Assembly: GCF_017094525.1 (NCBI RefSeq)
Contig: NZ_CP064788.1
Location: forward strand, 1,535,030-1,599,029
Direction of reading: 5' to 3'
Length of the DNA stretch: 64,000 nucleotides
From: Halapricum desulfuricans
GTDB taxonomy: Archaea > Halobacteriota > Halobacteria > Halobacteriales > Haloarculaceae
Shown here: positions 16,873 to 24,894 of the stretch, in pieces
Numbering within the stretch: position 1 is the stretch's first letter
Layout of the letters: each line of letters starts with the position of its first letter
Notes under the pieces: model-generated
Told to the model about the DNA's origin: nothing
What the model saw: the letters and a program-made list of their open reading frames with translations, nothing else
Databases searched by the model: none
Made by a program: the position numbers and the translations under genes

Positions 16873-17603
16873 GTCTGCTACGCTTCGAGGACGTGTCCAA
16901 GTCCTACGGCGACGAGGAGGTACTGCACGACGTCAGCTTCGAACTGGACGCACGCGACGTCGAAGTGATCGTCGGTCCGAGCGGGTCGGGCAAGTCGACG
17001 CTGTTGCGGTGTGTCAACCGGCTCACCGAGATCGACGGCGGCGCGATATACCTCGACGGCGAGGACGTCCACGCGATGGACGAAAACGTCCTGCGACGAC
17101 ACGTCGGGATGGTGTTTCAGGACTTCAACCTCTTCGCTCACCGGACCGCCCGCGGGAACGTCACGCTCGGGCTAACCGAGGTGCTGGGACTCTCGGAACG
17201 GGAGGCCGACGAGCGCGCCGAACAGTACCTCCGGCGGGTCGGTGTGGCCGATCAGGCCGAGTCGTATCCGGCGGAGCTGTCGGGCGGGCAGAAACAGCGC
17301 GTCGGAATCGCCCGCGCGCTGGCGATGGACCCCGACCTCATGCTGTTCGACGAACCGACCAGCGCGCTGGACCCCGAACTCGTCGGCGAAGTGCTCGGGG
17401 TCATGCGCGACCTCGCCGACGACGGGATGACGATGCTGGCGGTGACCCACGAGATGGGCTTCGCCCGCTCGGTCGCCTCCCGGCTGACCTTCCTCGAAGA
17501 CGGTCGGATCGTCGAGCGCGGGCCGCCCGAGCGACTCTTCGAACAACCCGACCACGACCGGACGCGCGAATTTCTCGGCGAACTGACTGAACTCCACCGA
17601 TGA
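16869..17603 (+). CDS. Amino-acid ABC transporter ATP-binding protein
   Basis: 244 residues, overlapping the upstream permease by 4 bp (ATGA) and the downstream permease by 4 bp, so translation is likely coupled. Walker [10 protein letters not shown] is near residue 37, the Q-loop is '[19 protein letters not shown]', the signature [15 protein letters not shown], Walker B '[16 protein letters not shown]' and switch His 'AVTHEMGFA'. The 'FNLFPH/FNLFAH' type Q-loop and DPELV D-loop are typical of GlnQ/HisP ATPases. It powers uptake of a polar amino acid; the exact one cannot be told. Confidence 0.96.
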   Translation: MSLLRFEDVSKSYGDEEVLHDVSFELDARDVEVIVGPSGSGKSTLLRCVNRLTEIDGGAIYLDGEDVHAMDENVLRRHVGMVFQDFNLFAHRTARGNVTLGLTEVLGLSEREADERAEQYLRRVGVADQAESYPAELSGGQKQRVGIARALAMDPDLMLFDEPTSALDPELVGEVLGVMRDLADDGMTMLAVTHEMGFARSVASRLTFLEDGRIVERGPPERLFEQPDHDRTREFLGELTELHR

Positions 17604-18607
17604 GCGTCGACGAAACCGAACCGGCCGCGGTCGGCGAGCTCCCCGGGCGACGACGCGCGGTCGTGCTCGCGGTCGGGGCCGTCTTCTGGGCGTGGCTGCT
17701 GGCCCGCTGGGCGTATCACAACGCGGTGCTGGACGGTATCTTCGGGGCGCTGGGCGCGCCGGACCTGATCCGCTCGGAGGTCGCCGTGATGAGCCGCGAG
17801 CCGTGGCTGTCGCCCGCTCCCCTCGAATCGGCTGCCGATTCCGTGGCGTCGTCCGGCCTGCCGGAGGTCGCAACCGGCTGGCCCGTCTGGCTGCTCGATC
17901 TCGCCGCGTTCGCCGTCGAGAGCGCGCCCGCGCTGGCCGAGGGTGCCTACGTCACGGTCTATCTCACGATCGCGTCGATGCTGCTCGGGCTGGTGGTTGC
18001 CGTGCCGCTGGCGGTCGCACGAGTCTACGGCGGGGCCACACTCAGTCGTCTCTCGCTGGCGTACACGGAGTTGATCCGGGGGACACCGTTGCTCGCACAG
18101 CTGTTCCTGCTGTACTACGGACTGCCGCTCACGGGCGTGATCGGCAGCATCGGCCTCGTCGGGAGCGGATCGATCCCGGGCGCGGCGGTCTTCGTCGCGA
18201 TCCTCGGGTTCACGATCAACTCCTCGGCCTATCAGTCGGAGTACATCCGGTCGGCCCTGCAGTCGGTCGACGACGACCAGCTCGTCGCCGCCCGGTCGGT
18301 TGGGCTCTCGAAGTGGGGCGGGATCCGACACGTCGTCCTGCCACAGGGGTTGCGGTACGCGATCCCCGGCTGGACCAACGAGTTCGTCTATCTCATCAAG
18401 TACTCCGCGCTGGCGGCGTTTATCACCGTGCCGGAGCTGTTCGGTCGGGCCGAAATTATCGGCTCGGACACGTTCCGCATTACCGAGATCTACGTGATCG
18501 TCGCGGTGTTCTACCTCGCGCTCGTGCTGACGGCCGCGCTCGCGATGAAACGGGTCTCCGCTGCCGTCGCGATCCCCGGCGTCGGGCAACACGAGGGCGA
18601 TCGGTGA
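17600..18607 (+). CDS. Amino-acid ABC transporter permease 2
   Basis: 335 residues, longer than permease 1 because of a roughly 95-residue N-terminal extension with one membrane helix (about residues 22-42) and a polar segment. The HisM-type core starts near residue 115 ('[20 protein letters not shown]'), with '[20 protein letters not shown]' and the EAA loop '[20 protein letters not shown]'. It is the last gene of the importer operon, followed immediately by a 7-bp-stem hairpin. It forms the translocation pore with permease 1. Confidence 0.94.
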   Translation: MSVDETEPAAVGELPGRRRAVVLAVGAVFWAWLLARWAYHNAVLDGIFGALGAPDLIRSEVAVMSREPWLSPAPLESAADSVASSGLPEVATGWPVWLLDLAAFAVESAPALAEGAYVTVYLTIASMLLGLVVAVPLAVARVYGGATLSRLSLAYTELIRGTPLLAQLFLLYYGLPLTGVIGSIGLVGSGSIPGAAVFVAILGFTINSSAYQSEYIRSALQSVDDDQLVAARSVGLSKWGGIRHVVLPQGLRYAIPGWTNEFVYLIKYSALAAFITVPELFGRAEIIGSDTFRITEIYVIVAVFYLALVLTAALAMKRVSAAVAIPGVGQHEGDR

Positions 18608-18625
18608 TCGGAACAGTCGTTCCGA
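18608..18625 (+). terminator. Hairpin directly after the importer operon
   Basis: TCGGAAC (18608-18614) and GTTCCGA (18619-18625) pair perfectly around a 4-nt loop, beginning the base after the operon's last stop codon. No T-tract follows. It lies in the 52-bp gap between convergent genes, so it may end transcription or protect the mRNA 3' end. Confidence 0.45.
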
Positions 18626-18659
18626 CTTCCGCGATGAGGTTCTCACTGCGACAGATCAC

Positions 18660-19979
18660 TCACCGCCGTAGCAACACCGCAACCGGCACGAGAAGGAGCG
18701 CTCCGGCGACGAACGGCGACCAGTCGACGACCACGTAGGCGGCGGCAGCGAGCGGCGGTCCGACCGTCCGCCCGAGGCTTCCCGCACCCTGCGTAACCCC
18801 GAATGCGGCCCCCTGTGTGTCGTCGGTGGCACCCCTCGAAACGAGCGCCGCGAGCCCGACCGTGATTGCGCCGTTTCCGAACGAGGCAAGCGCCCCGAAT
18901 GCGAGCAACACGACGAGTCCGCCGGTCACCCATCCGGGACCACCGGCGGCGATAGAGTCCGTCCCCGCCAGCGGAGACACAGCGAGCAGAACGAGCGCGA
19001 GAAACAGCGACGTCACACCGCCCCGGACGACGTGTCGGACGCTGAACCGCCGCGAGAGCCAGCCGATGAGCACACCCTGGTTGACGATGCCGAGCGCACC
19101 GATGTAGGCGAGGAACATCGCCGCTTCGGTCGCGTCGTATCCGAAGGCGTCGGCCATAAACGGGACGAACATCACGGTGACGCCGGCGAACGCGAGCGAG
19201 GTCAGAAAGAACGCGACGACGAGCGGCCGGAGGGTCGCGTCGGCGAGTGGCGTCCGGAACTGACCGACGAACGACACGCGCCGTGCCCGGATGCGGGTTC
19301 GATTCGGCTCTTTCAACACGGCGGCCGCCGTTCCGAGCGCGAGAAACGAGAAGCCCGCAGCGGCAAAACTCGGCAACGAGAACGGCGTCACCGGGACGAA
19401 CCCTGGCAACACGGTACGGGCGGTCGACACCGCAGTGTCGCTGGCCAGCAGACCGCCGATCGCCGGGCCGAACACGAAACCCAGACCGAAGGCCGCGCCG
19501 ACGAGACCGAGTGCGCCGGTCCGGTCAGCCGGTGACGTCACGTCGGCGATGTACGCCTGTGCGGCTGCGATGTTTCCGCCGGCTGCGCCGGCCAGCAACC
19601 GGGCACTGAACAGGACGACGAGACCGAACGTCACCCCCATGGCCGCACCGATCTCCGAAGCGAACCCGAAGACGACCCAGGCGATCCCGGAGACGCCGAC
19701 GGACAGCATGAGAACCGGCCGCCGTCCGCGCTCGTCGGAGATCCGGCCGAGCACCGGTGCGGCGACGAACTGCGCCAGCGAGTACGACGCCGCCAGCAGA
19801 CCGATGAAGACGTCGCTCACGCCGAACGAACGGACGTAGAAGGGCAGAATCGGGATGATGATACCGAAACCGAGCAGATCGATAAAGACGATCCCGACAA
19901 CGACTGCGACCCGGCGACGTGTTCCCGACGCGGGAACCGGCTCCGCCTGTCCGCTCGTCGCTGCCTGACTCGAGGCCAC
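18660..19979 (-). CDS. MFS multidrug-type exporter
   Basis: 439 residues from a GTG at 19979, about 25 nt downstream of a TATA-like box. Twelve hydrophobic segments are evident. Motif A is 'LGRISDERGRRPVLMLSVGV' after TM2, and the N-terminal 'VFIDLLGFGIIIPILPFYV' is typical of TetA/DHA1 drug:H+ antiporters. The central loop 'LKEPNRTRIRARR' separates the two six-helix halves. Substrate is unknown. A perfect 10-bp inverted repeat surrounds its TATA box, suggesting control by a repressor not encoded next door. Confidence 0.92.
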   Translation of the reverse strand: MASSQAATSGQAEPVPASGTRRRVAVVVGIVFIDLLGFGIIIPILPFYVRSFGVSDVFIGLLAASYSLAQFVAAPVLGRISDERGRRPVLMLSVGVSGIAWVVFGFASEIGAAMGVTFGLVVLFSARLLAGAAGGNIAAAQAYIADVTSPADRTGALGLVGAAFGLGFVFGPAIGGLLASDTAVSTARTVLPGFVPVTPFSLPSFAAAGFSFLALGTAAAVLKEPNRTRIRARRVSFVGQFRTPLADATLRPLVVAFFLTSLAFAGVTVMFVPFMADAFGYDATEAAMFLAYIGALGIVNQGVLIGWLSRRFSVRHVVRGGVTSLFLALVLLAVSPLAGTDSIAAGGPGWVTGGLVVLLAFGALASFGNGAITVGLAALVSRGATDDTQGAAFGVTQGAGSLGRTVGPPLAAAAYVVVDWSPFVAGALLLVPVAVLLRR

Positions 19980-19985
19980 ACTATG

Positions 19986-20015
19986 GACATCCGTACGCGA
20001 TCATATACGGATGTC
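19986..20015. promoter_or_regulatory. Candidate repressor operator around the MFS exporter TATA box
   Basis: Perfect inverted repeat GACATCCGTA (19986-19995) and TACGGATGTC (20006-20015) with a 10-nt spacer. On the minus strand the A/T-rich TATATGAT stretch lies at the spacer/right-arm junction, about 25 nt before the exporter's GTG, so a bound dimer would block TBP/TFB. Confidence 0.6.
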
Positions 20016-20147
20016 GGATCCCGCACCTGCCCGTGCTTGGAGGGGCTTTCGTCGATGGCCGTTTCGAGTCGAGGGGGACGGTACTTCAGGCTGTGAAGAC
20101 GCCCGAGGGAGATAAAGAGGGAACGACGCGACAGGTCGAATACGGGC

Positions 20148-20504
20148 ATGGGTGAATCGCTGTATTCGCTACTGGGTGTTCGGGAGGACGCGGATCCGGA
20201 GACGATCCGCCGGGCGTATCGCGAGCGGGCCAGCGACGTGCACCCGGACGTCAGCGACGCTCCGGACGCGACCCGGCGGTTCAAGCGGCTCACGGTGGCC
20301 CGCGACACGCTCGTAGACGAAGACGAGCGGGCCAGATACGACCGACTGGGTCTTCTACCGGAGCCTCCCGTCGCAGTTCGCGATCGCCGGTCTGTTCGCC
20401 ACGGTCGGCCTCCTCGTGACCGCGGTCGCCGCGACTGTCCTGCACCTCGTTTCGATCGTGTACACGTGAACGTCGCGGCCTGGATCGGTCAAACGGCTCT
20501 TTGA
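20148..20504 (+). CDS. J-domain protein, probably frameshifted
   Basis: The frame from the ATG at 20148 gives 118 residues. Residues 1-65 are a J domain: 'YSLLGVREDADPETIRRAYR', the HPD tripeptide in 'SDVHPDVSD', and 'DERARYDRLG'. J domains stimulate DnaK, and a dnaK gene is present at 56.9 kb. After about 20350 the frame becomes Arg/Pro-rich with poor third-position G/C. The neighbouring frame there (20350-20469) has strong third-position G/C and encodes a hydrophobic helix ending in a stop. The intact ancestor was probably a J domain plus C-terminal membrane anchor, about 107 residues. Confidence 0.8.
   Translation: MGESLYSLLGVREDADPETIRRAYRERASDVHPDVSDAPDATRRFKRLTVARDTLVDEDERARYDRLGLLPEPPVAVRDRRSVRHGRPPRDRGRRDCPAPRFDRVHVNVAAWIGQTAL
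20350..20469 (+). pseudogene. Displaced-frame membrane anchor of the J-domain gene
   Basis: In the +1 frame relative to the J domain, this segment reads FYRSLPSQFAIAGLFATVGL then LVTAVAATVLHLVSIVYT and stop (TGA 20467-20469). It has no start codon of its own, is strongly hydrophobic, and nearly every codon ends in G or C. One base inserted or two lost near 20345-20355 would explain the split. Confidence 0.65.
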
Positions 20505-20546
20505 GCTACAGGAACCGGATTATAGGTGGCTTCGCTAGAGGCGCAC

Positions 20547-21158
20547 ATGTCGATCCAACGGTTGCTGCCGTCGAGGCTGGACCCGGCTCCGCCGGAGGAG
20601 CCCAGAGTCTATAGCCTCGACGCCCAGGACACCCAGGACGCGCTGGACGCGCTGTCGGCCGACACGGCACGAACGATGCTCTCGACGCTGTACGACCAGC
20701 CCCGCTCCCCGACCGAACTCCGGGAAGAGGTCGGGACCTCGCTGCAGAACGTCCACTATCACCTCGAAAACCTGCAGTCGGCGGGGCTCATCCGTGAGGT
20801 CGGCACCCGCTACTCCGAGAAGGGAAACGAGATGTCAGTTTACGGGCCGGCCAGCGAGGCCGTCGTCTTCGTCGCCGGTGACGACGACAGCGAGTCGCGG
20901 CTGGAGCAGTCTCTCGCCCGGGTACTGGGTGCCGTCGGACTACTCGCCGGTGGGAGTCTCGCGTTCGGTGCGGCGGTCGAACGCTGGCTCGCGCCCGACC
21001 CCGAGCCGACCGAACCTGCTGGACCGGGAATCATGACCGAATCCACTCAGACCGCAGCCGAAACCATCAGTGCCGTCGACCCCGCGCTCGCGTTCTTCCT
21101 CGGCGGCGCGTTCGTGCTCGCGATGGTCGCCGGGTGGGGACTGCTCCGATCGCGATAG
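20547..21158 (+). CDS. Membrane-anchored ArsR-type winged-helix protein
   Basis: 203 residues from the ATG at 20547; a TATA-like box (GGATTATAGG, 20517-20526) is about 25 nt upstream, so the mRNA is probably leaderless. The winged helix spans about 38-105: 'TARTMLSTLYDQPRSPTELR', 'EEVGTSLQNVHYHLENLQSA' and 'GLIREVGTRYSEKGNEM'. Two membrane helices follow at about 128-145 ('VLGAVGLLAGGSLAFGAAV') and 180-200. The layout suggests a regulator that senses a membrane or external signal while bound at the membrane. The target is unknown. Confidence 0.88.
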   Translation: MSIQRLLPSRLDPAPPEEPRVYSLDAQDTQDALDALSADTARTMLSTLYDQPRSPTELREEVGTSLQNVHYHLENLQSAGLIREVGTRYSEKGNEMSVYGPASEAVVFVAGDDDSESRLEQSLARVLGAVGLLAGGSLAFGAAVERWLAPDPEPTEPAGPGIMTESTQTAAETISAVDPALAFFLGGAFVLAMVAGWGLLRSR

Positions 21159-21260
21159 CGGCCCATCACGTTCGATACAGGTAGAATCCCGTCGCGTCCG
21201 CGACTTTCGCGCGATCGAAATGGCAAACGGTATGCTACTCCGGTCGAAACGCCAACGCGT

Positions 21261-22532
21261 ATGGACGTACAGTCCATCTCCGAACTCGATCCGGCGGAGC
21301 GACGCGCCCTGTTCGAACGCGATGCGGGGCTCGAAGAGATCCGCGACGACGTCGCGGAGATCGTCCATCGCGTGCGCGAAGAGGGCGACGTCGCGCTCCG
21401 GGAGTACTGTCGGAAGTTCGATGATGTCGAGGTAGGAAACTTCGACATCACGGACGAGGCCGAGCGGGCCTACGAGTCGATCGACGACGACGTCCGCGAG
21501 GCCATCGAGACCGCCGCCGACAACATCCGGGAGTTCCACGAGCATCAGGTCCGCGAGGACTGGTCCTACGAAACTGAGGGGCGGGAACTCGGTCGCAGGT
21601 TCTACCCGCTCGACAGTGCGGGCGTCTACGCGCCGGGCGGCACGGCCGCATACCCCTCGAGCGCGCTCATGGGGATCGTCCCCGCGACGGTCGCCGGCGT
21701 CGATCACGTCGTCGCCGTGACGCCCCCGGCCGAGCAGATCAACCCGGTCACGCTCGCGGCGATCCACGCCGGCGGCGCCGACGCTGTCTATCAAGTGGGC
21801 GGTGCACAGGCGATCAGCGCGATGGCCTACGGGACCGAGTCGATCGACAGCGTCGACGTCATCGTCGGCCCCGGCAACCGGTGGGTGACAGCCGCGAAGG
21901 CCGAGGTTCGCGGCGACGTGAAGATCGACATGCTTGCCGGCCCGAGCGAGGTACTGGTACTCGCGGACGGGACAGCCGACCCCGAACGACTGGGCGCGGA
22001 GATGATCGCGCAGGCCGAACACGACCCCCACGCCGCCGTCGTGACTGTCACCGACGACGTGGACCTCGCGGAGGCCGTCGTCGAGGAGATCGACGCACAG
22101 ACAGGCGATCGCGACCGCGAGGACATCATCCGTGAGGCGCTGGCAAACGAAGCAAGCGGCGTGTTCGTCGCGCGTTCGATGAGCGAGGCGGCGCTCTTTG
22201 CCGACCAGTTCGCCCCCGAGCACATCTACGTCGAGGCCGACGACGAGGACGCCCTGCTCGATCGGATCGAGAACTACGGCAGCGCCTTCCTCGGGCCGCA
22301 CTCGCCGGTCGCCGCTGGCGACTACGCCAGCGGGACGAACCACGTGCTTCCGACCGACGCACAGGCACGGCTCGCGAGCGGGCTGTCGGTCGATACGTTC
22401 GTTCGCTCGGCGACCGTCCAGCGACTCTCCGAAGACGGACTGGCCGAACTCCGGGAGACGATCACGACGCTCGCCGACCGGGAAGGCCTCGAAGCCCACG
22501 CCCACAGCGTCGACGTTCGGTTCGACGAGTGA
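21261..22532 (+). CDS. hisD: Histidinol dehydrogenase
   Basis: 423 residues, normal length. Family signatures are 'YAPGGTAAYPSSALMGIVPA', 'QVGGAQAISAMAYGTESI', 'VDVIVGPGNRWVTAAKAEVR', 'LAGPSEVLVLAD' and 'FAPEHIYVEADDE' (catalytic Glu-His pair), plus 'HVLPTDAQARLASGLSVDTF'. It is a zinc enzyme that oxidises L-histidinol twice with NAD+ to L-histidine, the last step of histidine synthesis. Other his genes are absent from this window, as is common in haloarchaea where the pathway is dispersed. It is monocistronic by position. Confidence 0.97.
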   Translation: MDVQSISELDPAERRALFERDAGLEEIRDDVAEIVHRVREEGDVALREYCRKFDDVEVGNFDITDEAERAYESIDDDVREAIETAADNIREFHEHQVREDWSYETEGRELGRRFYPLDSAGVYAPGGTAAYPSSALMGIVPATVAGVDHVVAVTPPAEQINPVTLAAIHAGGADAVYQVGGAQAISAMAYGTESIDSVDVIVGPGNRWVTAAKAEVRGDVKIDMLAGPSEVLVLADGTADPERLGAEMIAQAEHDPHAAVVTVTDDVDLAEAVVEEIDAQTGDRDREDIIREALANEASGVFVARSMSEAALFADQFAPEHIYVEADDEDALLDRIENYGSAFLGPHSPVAAGDYASGTNHVLPTDAQARLASGLSVDTFVRSATVQRLSEDGLAELRETITTLADREGLEAHAHSVDVRFDE

Positions 22533-22624
22533 CGGAATGGCGCGGTTCCGTTCGCGCGGAAAATGACGCGCCGGCTGACGATCCGCCCACGTCACTGACG
22601 ACGAGTGCTGTGTGATCGACGACA

Positions 22625-23008
22625 ATGAACGAAGACCATCCGATCGCGCGGGTCGAACCACTGCTGTTGATCGCTATCGGTGGGTTCGTCGGCGCGACGC
22701 TCCGGTATGCCGTCTCGGCGGCGTTGCCGGGCGGGTTTCCCTGGGGGACGCTGGCCGTGAACGCGCTGGGGAGTTTCGCACTCGGGCTGTTGCTCTACGA
22801 GGCGCGACTCACGGACCTGCTGAGCGCGGAGACGCGACTCACCCTCGGAACCGGGCTGCTGTCGTCGTTCACCACCTACAGCACCTTCGCGGTCGAGACG
22901 ACGGCGCTCGACCCGGCAATGGCGCTGGTCAATGTCGGCGCGAACTACGCGCTCGGGTTCCTCGCCGTGATCGCGGCCCGCGCTGTCACCCGGGGGTCGC
23001 TGCCGTGA
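22625..23008 (+). CDS. crcB: Fluoride channel CrcB, first subunit
   Basis: 127 residues, about four membrane helices. Fluc-family features are 'IGGFVGATLRYAVS' in TM1, 'NALGSFALGLLL' (conserved Asn and Gly) in TM2, and 'GLLSSFTTYSTFAVET' with the fluoride-contacting Phe-box in TM3. Fluc channels export fluoride passively as dual-topology dimers. A second crcB overlaps by 4 bp, so the pair is likely a heterodimer with fixed opposite orientations. I looked for a crcB-type fluoride riboswitch in the 92 bp upstream and do not see one. Confidence 0.93.
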   Translation: MNEDHPIARVEPLLLIAIGGFVGATLRYAVSAALPGGFPWGTLAVNALGSFALGLLLYEARLTDLLSAETRLTLGTGLLSSFTTYSTFAVETTALDPAMALVNVGANYALGFLAVIAARAVTRGSLP

Positions 23009-23364
23009 CCAGCCCCGCCGTCCTCGTCGGCGTCGGCGGCGTTCTCGGCGCGATCGCCCGGCATCTCGTCGGCGCTCGAATCGAGACTGACACCGCCGAC
23101 ACGTGCGCCGTCAACGTTCTGGGAAGCGCCGCGCTCGGGTTGCTCGTCACGGTACCGATCGGATCCGGACTGACGTCCGTGTTCGCGACGGGATTCTGTG
23201 GCGCGTTCACGACGTTCTCGTCGTTCGCCTTCGAAACCATACGGCTCTACGAGACCGGCCGCCGGCGTCGCGCGATCGCCAACGCCGTCGGAACGCTGAG
23301 CGCGGCACTGGTCGGCGTCGCACTCGGGGCCGGCGTCGGGCACGCCCTCGGAGCCGTGCTGTGA
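23005..23364 (+). CDS. crcB: Fluoride channel CrcB, second subunit
   Basis: 119 residues from a GTG at 23005 overlapping the stop of the first crcB (GTGA). The same four-helix plan appears: 'VGGVLGAIARHLVG', 'NVLGSAALGLLV', and 'GFCGAFTTFSSFAFET' in TM3. The positive tail 'ETGRRRRAIAN' lies after TM3, whereas the first subunit lacks it; such charge differences set opposite topologies in heterodimeric pairs. The first codon depends on translation of the upstream gene, so expression is likely coupled. Confidence 0.93.
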   Translation: MTSPAVLVGVGGVLGAIARHLVGARIETDTADTCAVNVLGSAALGLLVTVPIGSGLTSVFATGFCGAFTTFSSFAFETIRLYETGRRRRAIANAVGTLSAALVGVALGAGVGHALGAVL

Positions 23365-23439
23365 GACGGACGACCGGGCTGACTTGCCGAGCCTGTCGCT
23401 GCCGACAGCATCAAGCGGGCGGAACCATCACACTCGTGT

Positions 23440-24546
23440 ATGGATCCCGAGCAACTGCGTGCGGACATCCCGGCGCTCGAACGCGCCACGTATCTCAATA
23501 CCGGCGCGTCGAGCCCGAGCCCGCGTCGCGTCGTCGAGGCGATGACGGACTTCGCGGCATATTTCGAGTACGAGGTCCCGGCCGGCGAGGGCGTCTACGA
23601 GGTCGGCTGGGAGACCTACGAGGCCGCACGGGAGACGATCGCCGACTTTCTTGGTGCCGACGCCGACGAGATCGCGCTCACCAGAAGCACAGCCGACGGG
23701 GTGAACCTGCTCGCCTGCGCGATCGACTGGCAACCCGGTGACGTCGTCGTTCGAACTGACCTCGAACACCCCGCCGGAATACTCCCCTGGGACCGGCTGG
23801 CTGATCTCGACAGGATCGAAGTCCGCGTTCTTGAGACGGAGGACGGACGGGTCGACCTCGACGCGGTCGCGGCCGCCGCCGAGGACGCCCGGCTGTTCGC
23901 GGTGAGCTCGCTCACCTGGACTCACGGGACGCGCCTGCCGATCGGGGAAATCGCCGACATCGCGCACGACGCCGGTGCGCGCGTGCTCGTCGACGCGGTC
24001 CAGTCGCCCGGCCAGTACCCCGTCGACCTCGACGACTGGGGCGCGGATTTCGTCGTCGGGGCCGGTCACAAGTGGCTGCTCGGTCCCTTCGGGAGCGGCT
24101 TCGCCTACGTCGACAGCGACGCGATCGACGAACTCGTGCCGCGCCGGATCGGCTACCGCTCGGTCGAAGAGCCGACTGACCCGGAGTACGCGTTCAAAGA
24201 CGGGGCGTCCCGCTTCGAGGTCGGCACCGCCTCGCCGCTCCCGCACGTCGGCCTGTCCGAGGCGATGGATCTCCTCGAGGAGATCGGCGTGAAGACCGTC
24301 GAGGCGCGGATCGAGCGTCTCACCGACCGACTCAAGGACGGCATCGACGATGAGCGACTGCTCAGCCCCCGCGAGTACGAGTCCGGGCTGGTCACGTTCC
24401 GCGTCGACGACCCCGAAGCGACCGTCGAGCGTCTGCGCGAGCGAGGCGTGATCGTCCGGTCGCTGCCGTACCCGAAGGCCGTCCGAGCGTCGGTCCACGC
24501 GTTCAACACGGCAGACGACATCGACGCCCTGCTCGAGGGGTTGTAG
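23440..24546 (+). CDS. Class V PLP-dependent aminotransferase-fold enzyme
   Basis: 368 residues. Fold-type I, class V signatures are 'YLNTGASSPSPRRVVEAM' at the start, 'VDAVQSPGQYPVDLDDWGAD' (PLP Asp) near residue 182, and the PLP-binding lysine in 'VVGAGHKWLLGPFGSGF' near 210. Cysteine desulfurases carry a catalytic Cys in a loop near residue 325-330. Here the corresponding loop 'LSPREYESGLVTF' has none, so cysteine desulfurase activity is unlikely. Relatives include isopenicillin-N-epimerase-like and selenocysteine-lyase-like proteins. Substrate is unknown. It stands alone downstream of crcB. Confidence 0.88.
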   Translation: MDPEQLRADIPALERATYLNTGASSPSPRRVVEAMTDFAAYFEYEVPAGEGVYEVGWETYEAARETIADFLGADADEIALTRSTADGVNLLACAIDWQPGDVVVRTDLEHPAGILPWDRLADLDRIEVRVLETEDGRVDLDAVAAAAEDARLFAVSSLTWTHGTRLPIGEIADIAHDAGARVLVDAVQSPGQYPVDLDDWGADFVVGAGHKWLLGPFGSGFAYVDSDAIDELVPRRIGYRSVEEPTDPEYAFKDGASRFEVGTASPLPHVGLSEAMDLLEEIGVKTVEARIERLTDRLKDGIDDERLLSPREYESGLVTFRVDDPEATVERLRERGVIVRSLPYPKAVRASVHAFNTADDIDALLEGL

Positions 24547-24626
24547 TCGCGCCCGGGAGCGCGATTCTTCGGAAACCATCACCGCCAACTCGCAGTTGAA
24601 GTTTCCCCGGCACACATCATCCGCTG

Positions 24627-24818
24627 ATGGATTTCGATGCGCTCACAACGGCCGTCGCGTTCGTCGCACTGATCGCCGTCGGCGTCGGCGGTGCCTCGAT
24701 GTCGCCGATGTCCCTCGAAACGACGCTGGTGATGGTACTGCCGTCGGCAGCCGTCTTCGGCGCGATCGTGCTGGTACTGGGTGTCAAGCACGGCGAGTAC
24801 CGCGCCCGGAACGTATAG
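24627..24818 (+). CDS. Small two-helix membrane protein
   Basis: 63 residues with two hydrophobic helices: 'LTTAVAFVALIAVGVGGASM' at about 6-25 and 'TTLVMVLPSAAVFGAIVLVL' at 32-51, then 'GVKHGEYRARNV'. The conserved-looking tail G-V-K-H-G-E-Y-R resembles a small haloarchaeal membrane-protein family (I think one numbered near DUF7333, but that name is from memory). Third-position G/C supports coding. Function is unknown. Confidence 0.75.
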   Translation: MDFDALTTAVAFVALIAVGVGGASMSPMSLETTLVMVLPSAAVFGAIVLVLGVKHGEYRARNV

Positions 24819-24894
24819 CCCGCCTCTCTGACGGAGCGAAGATTGAATCTCACCGATCCACACACCTAACTGGCTGGCACGAGTACACGTACGA

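Noticed and set aside
22533-22624. Possible fluoride riboswitch before crcB
   Set aside because: The gap has a 5-bp hairpin, but the conserved crcB-motif pseudoknot elements are not visible.
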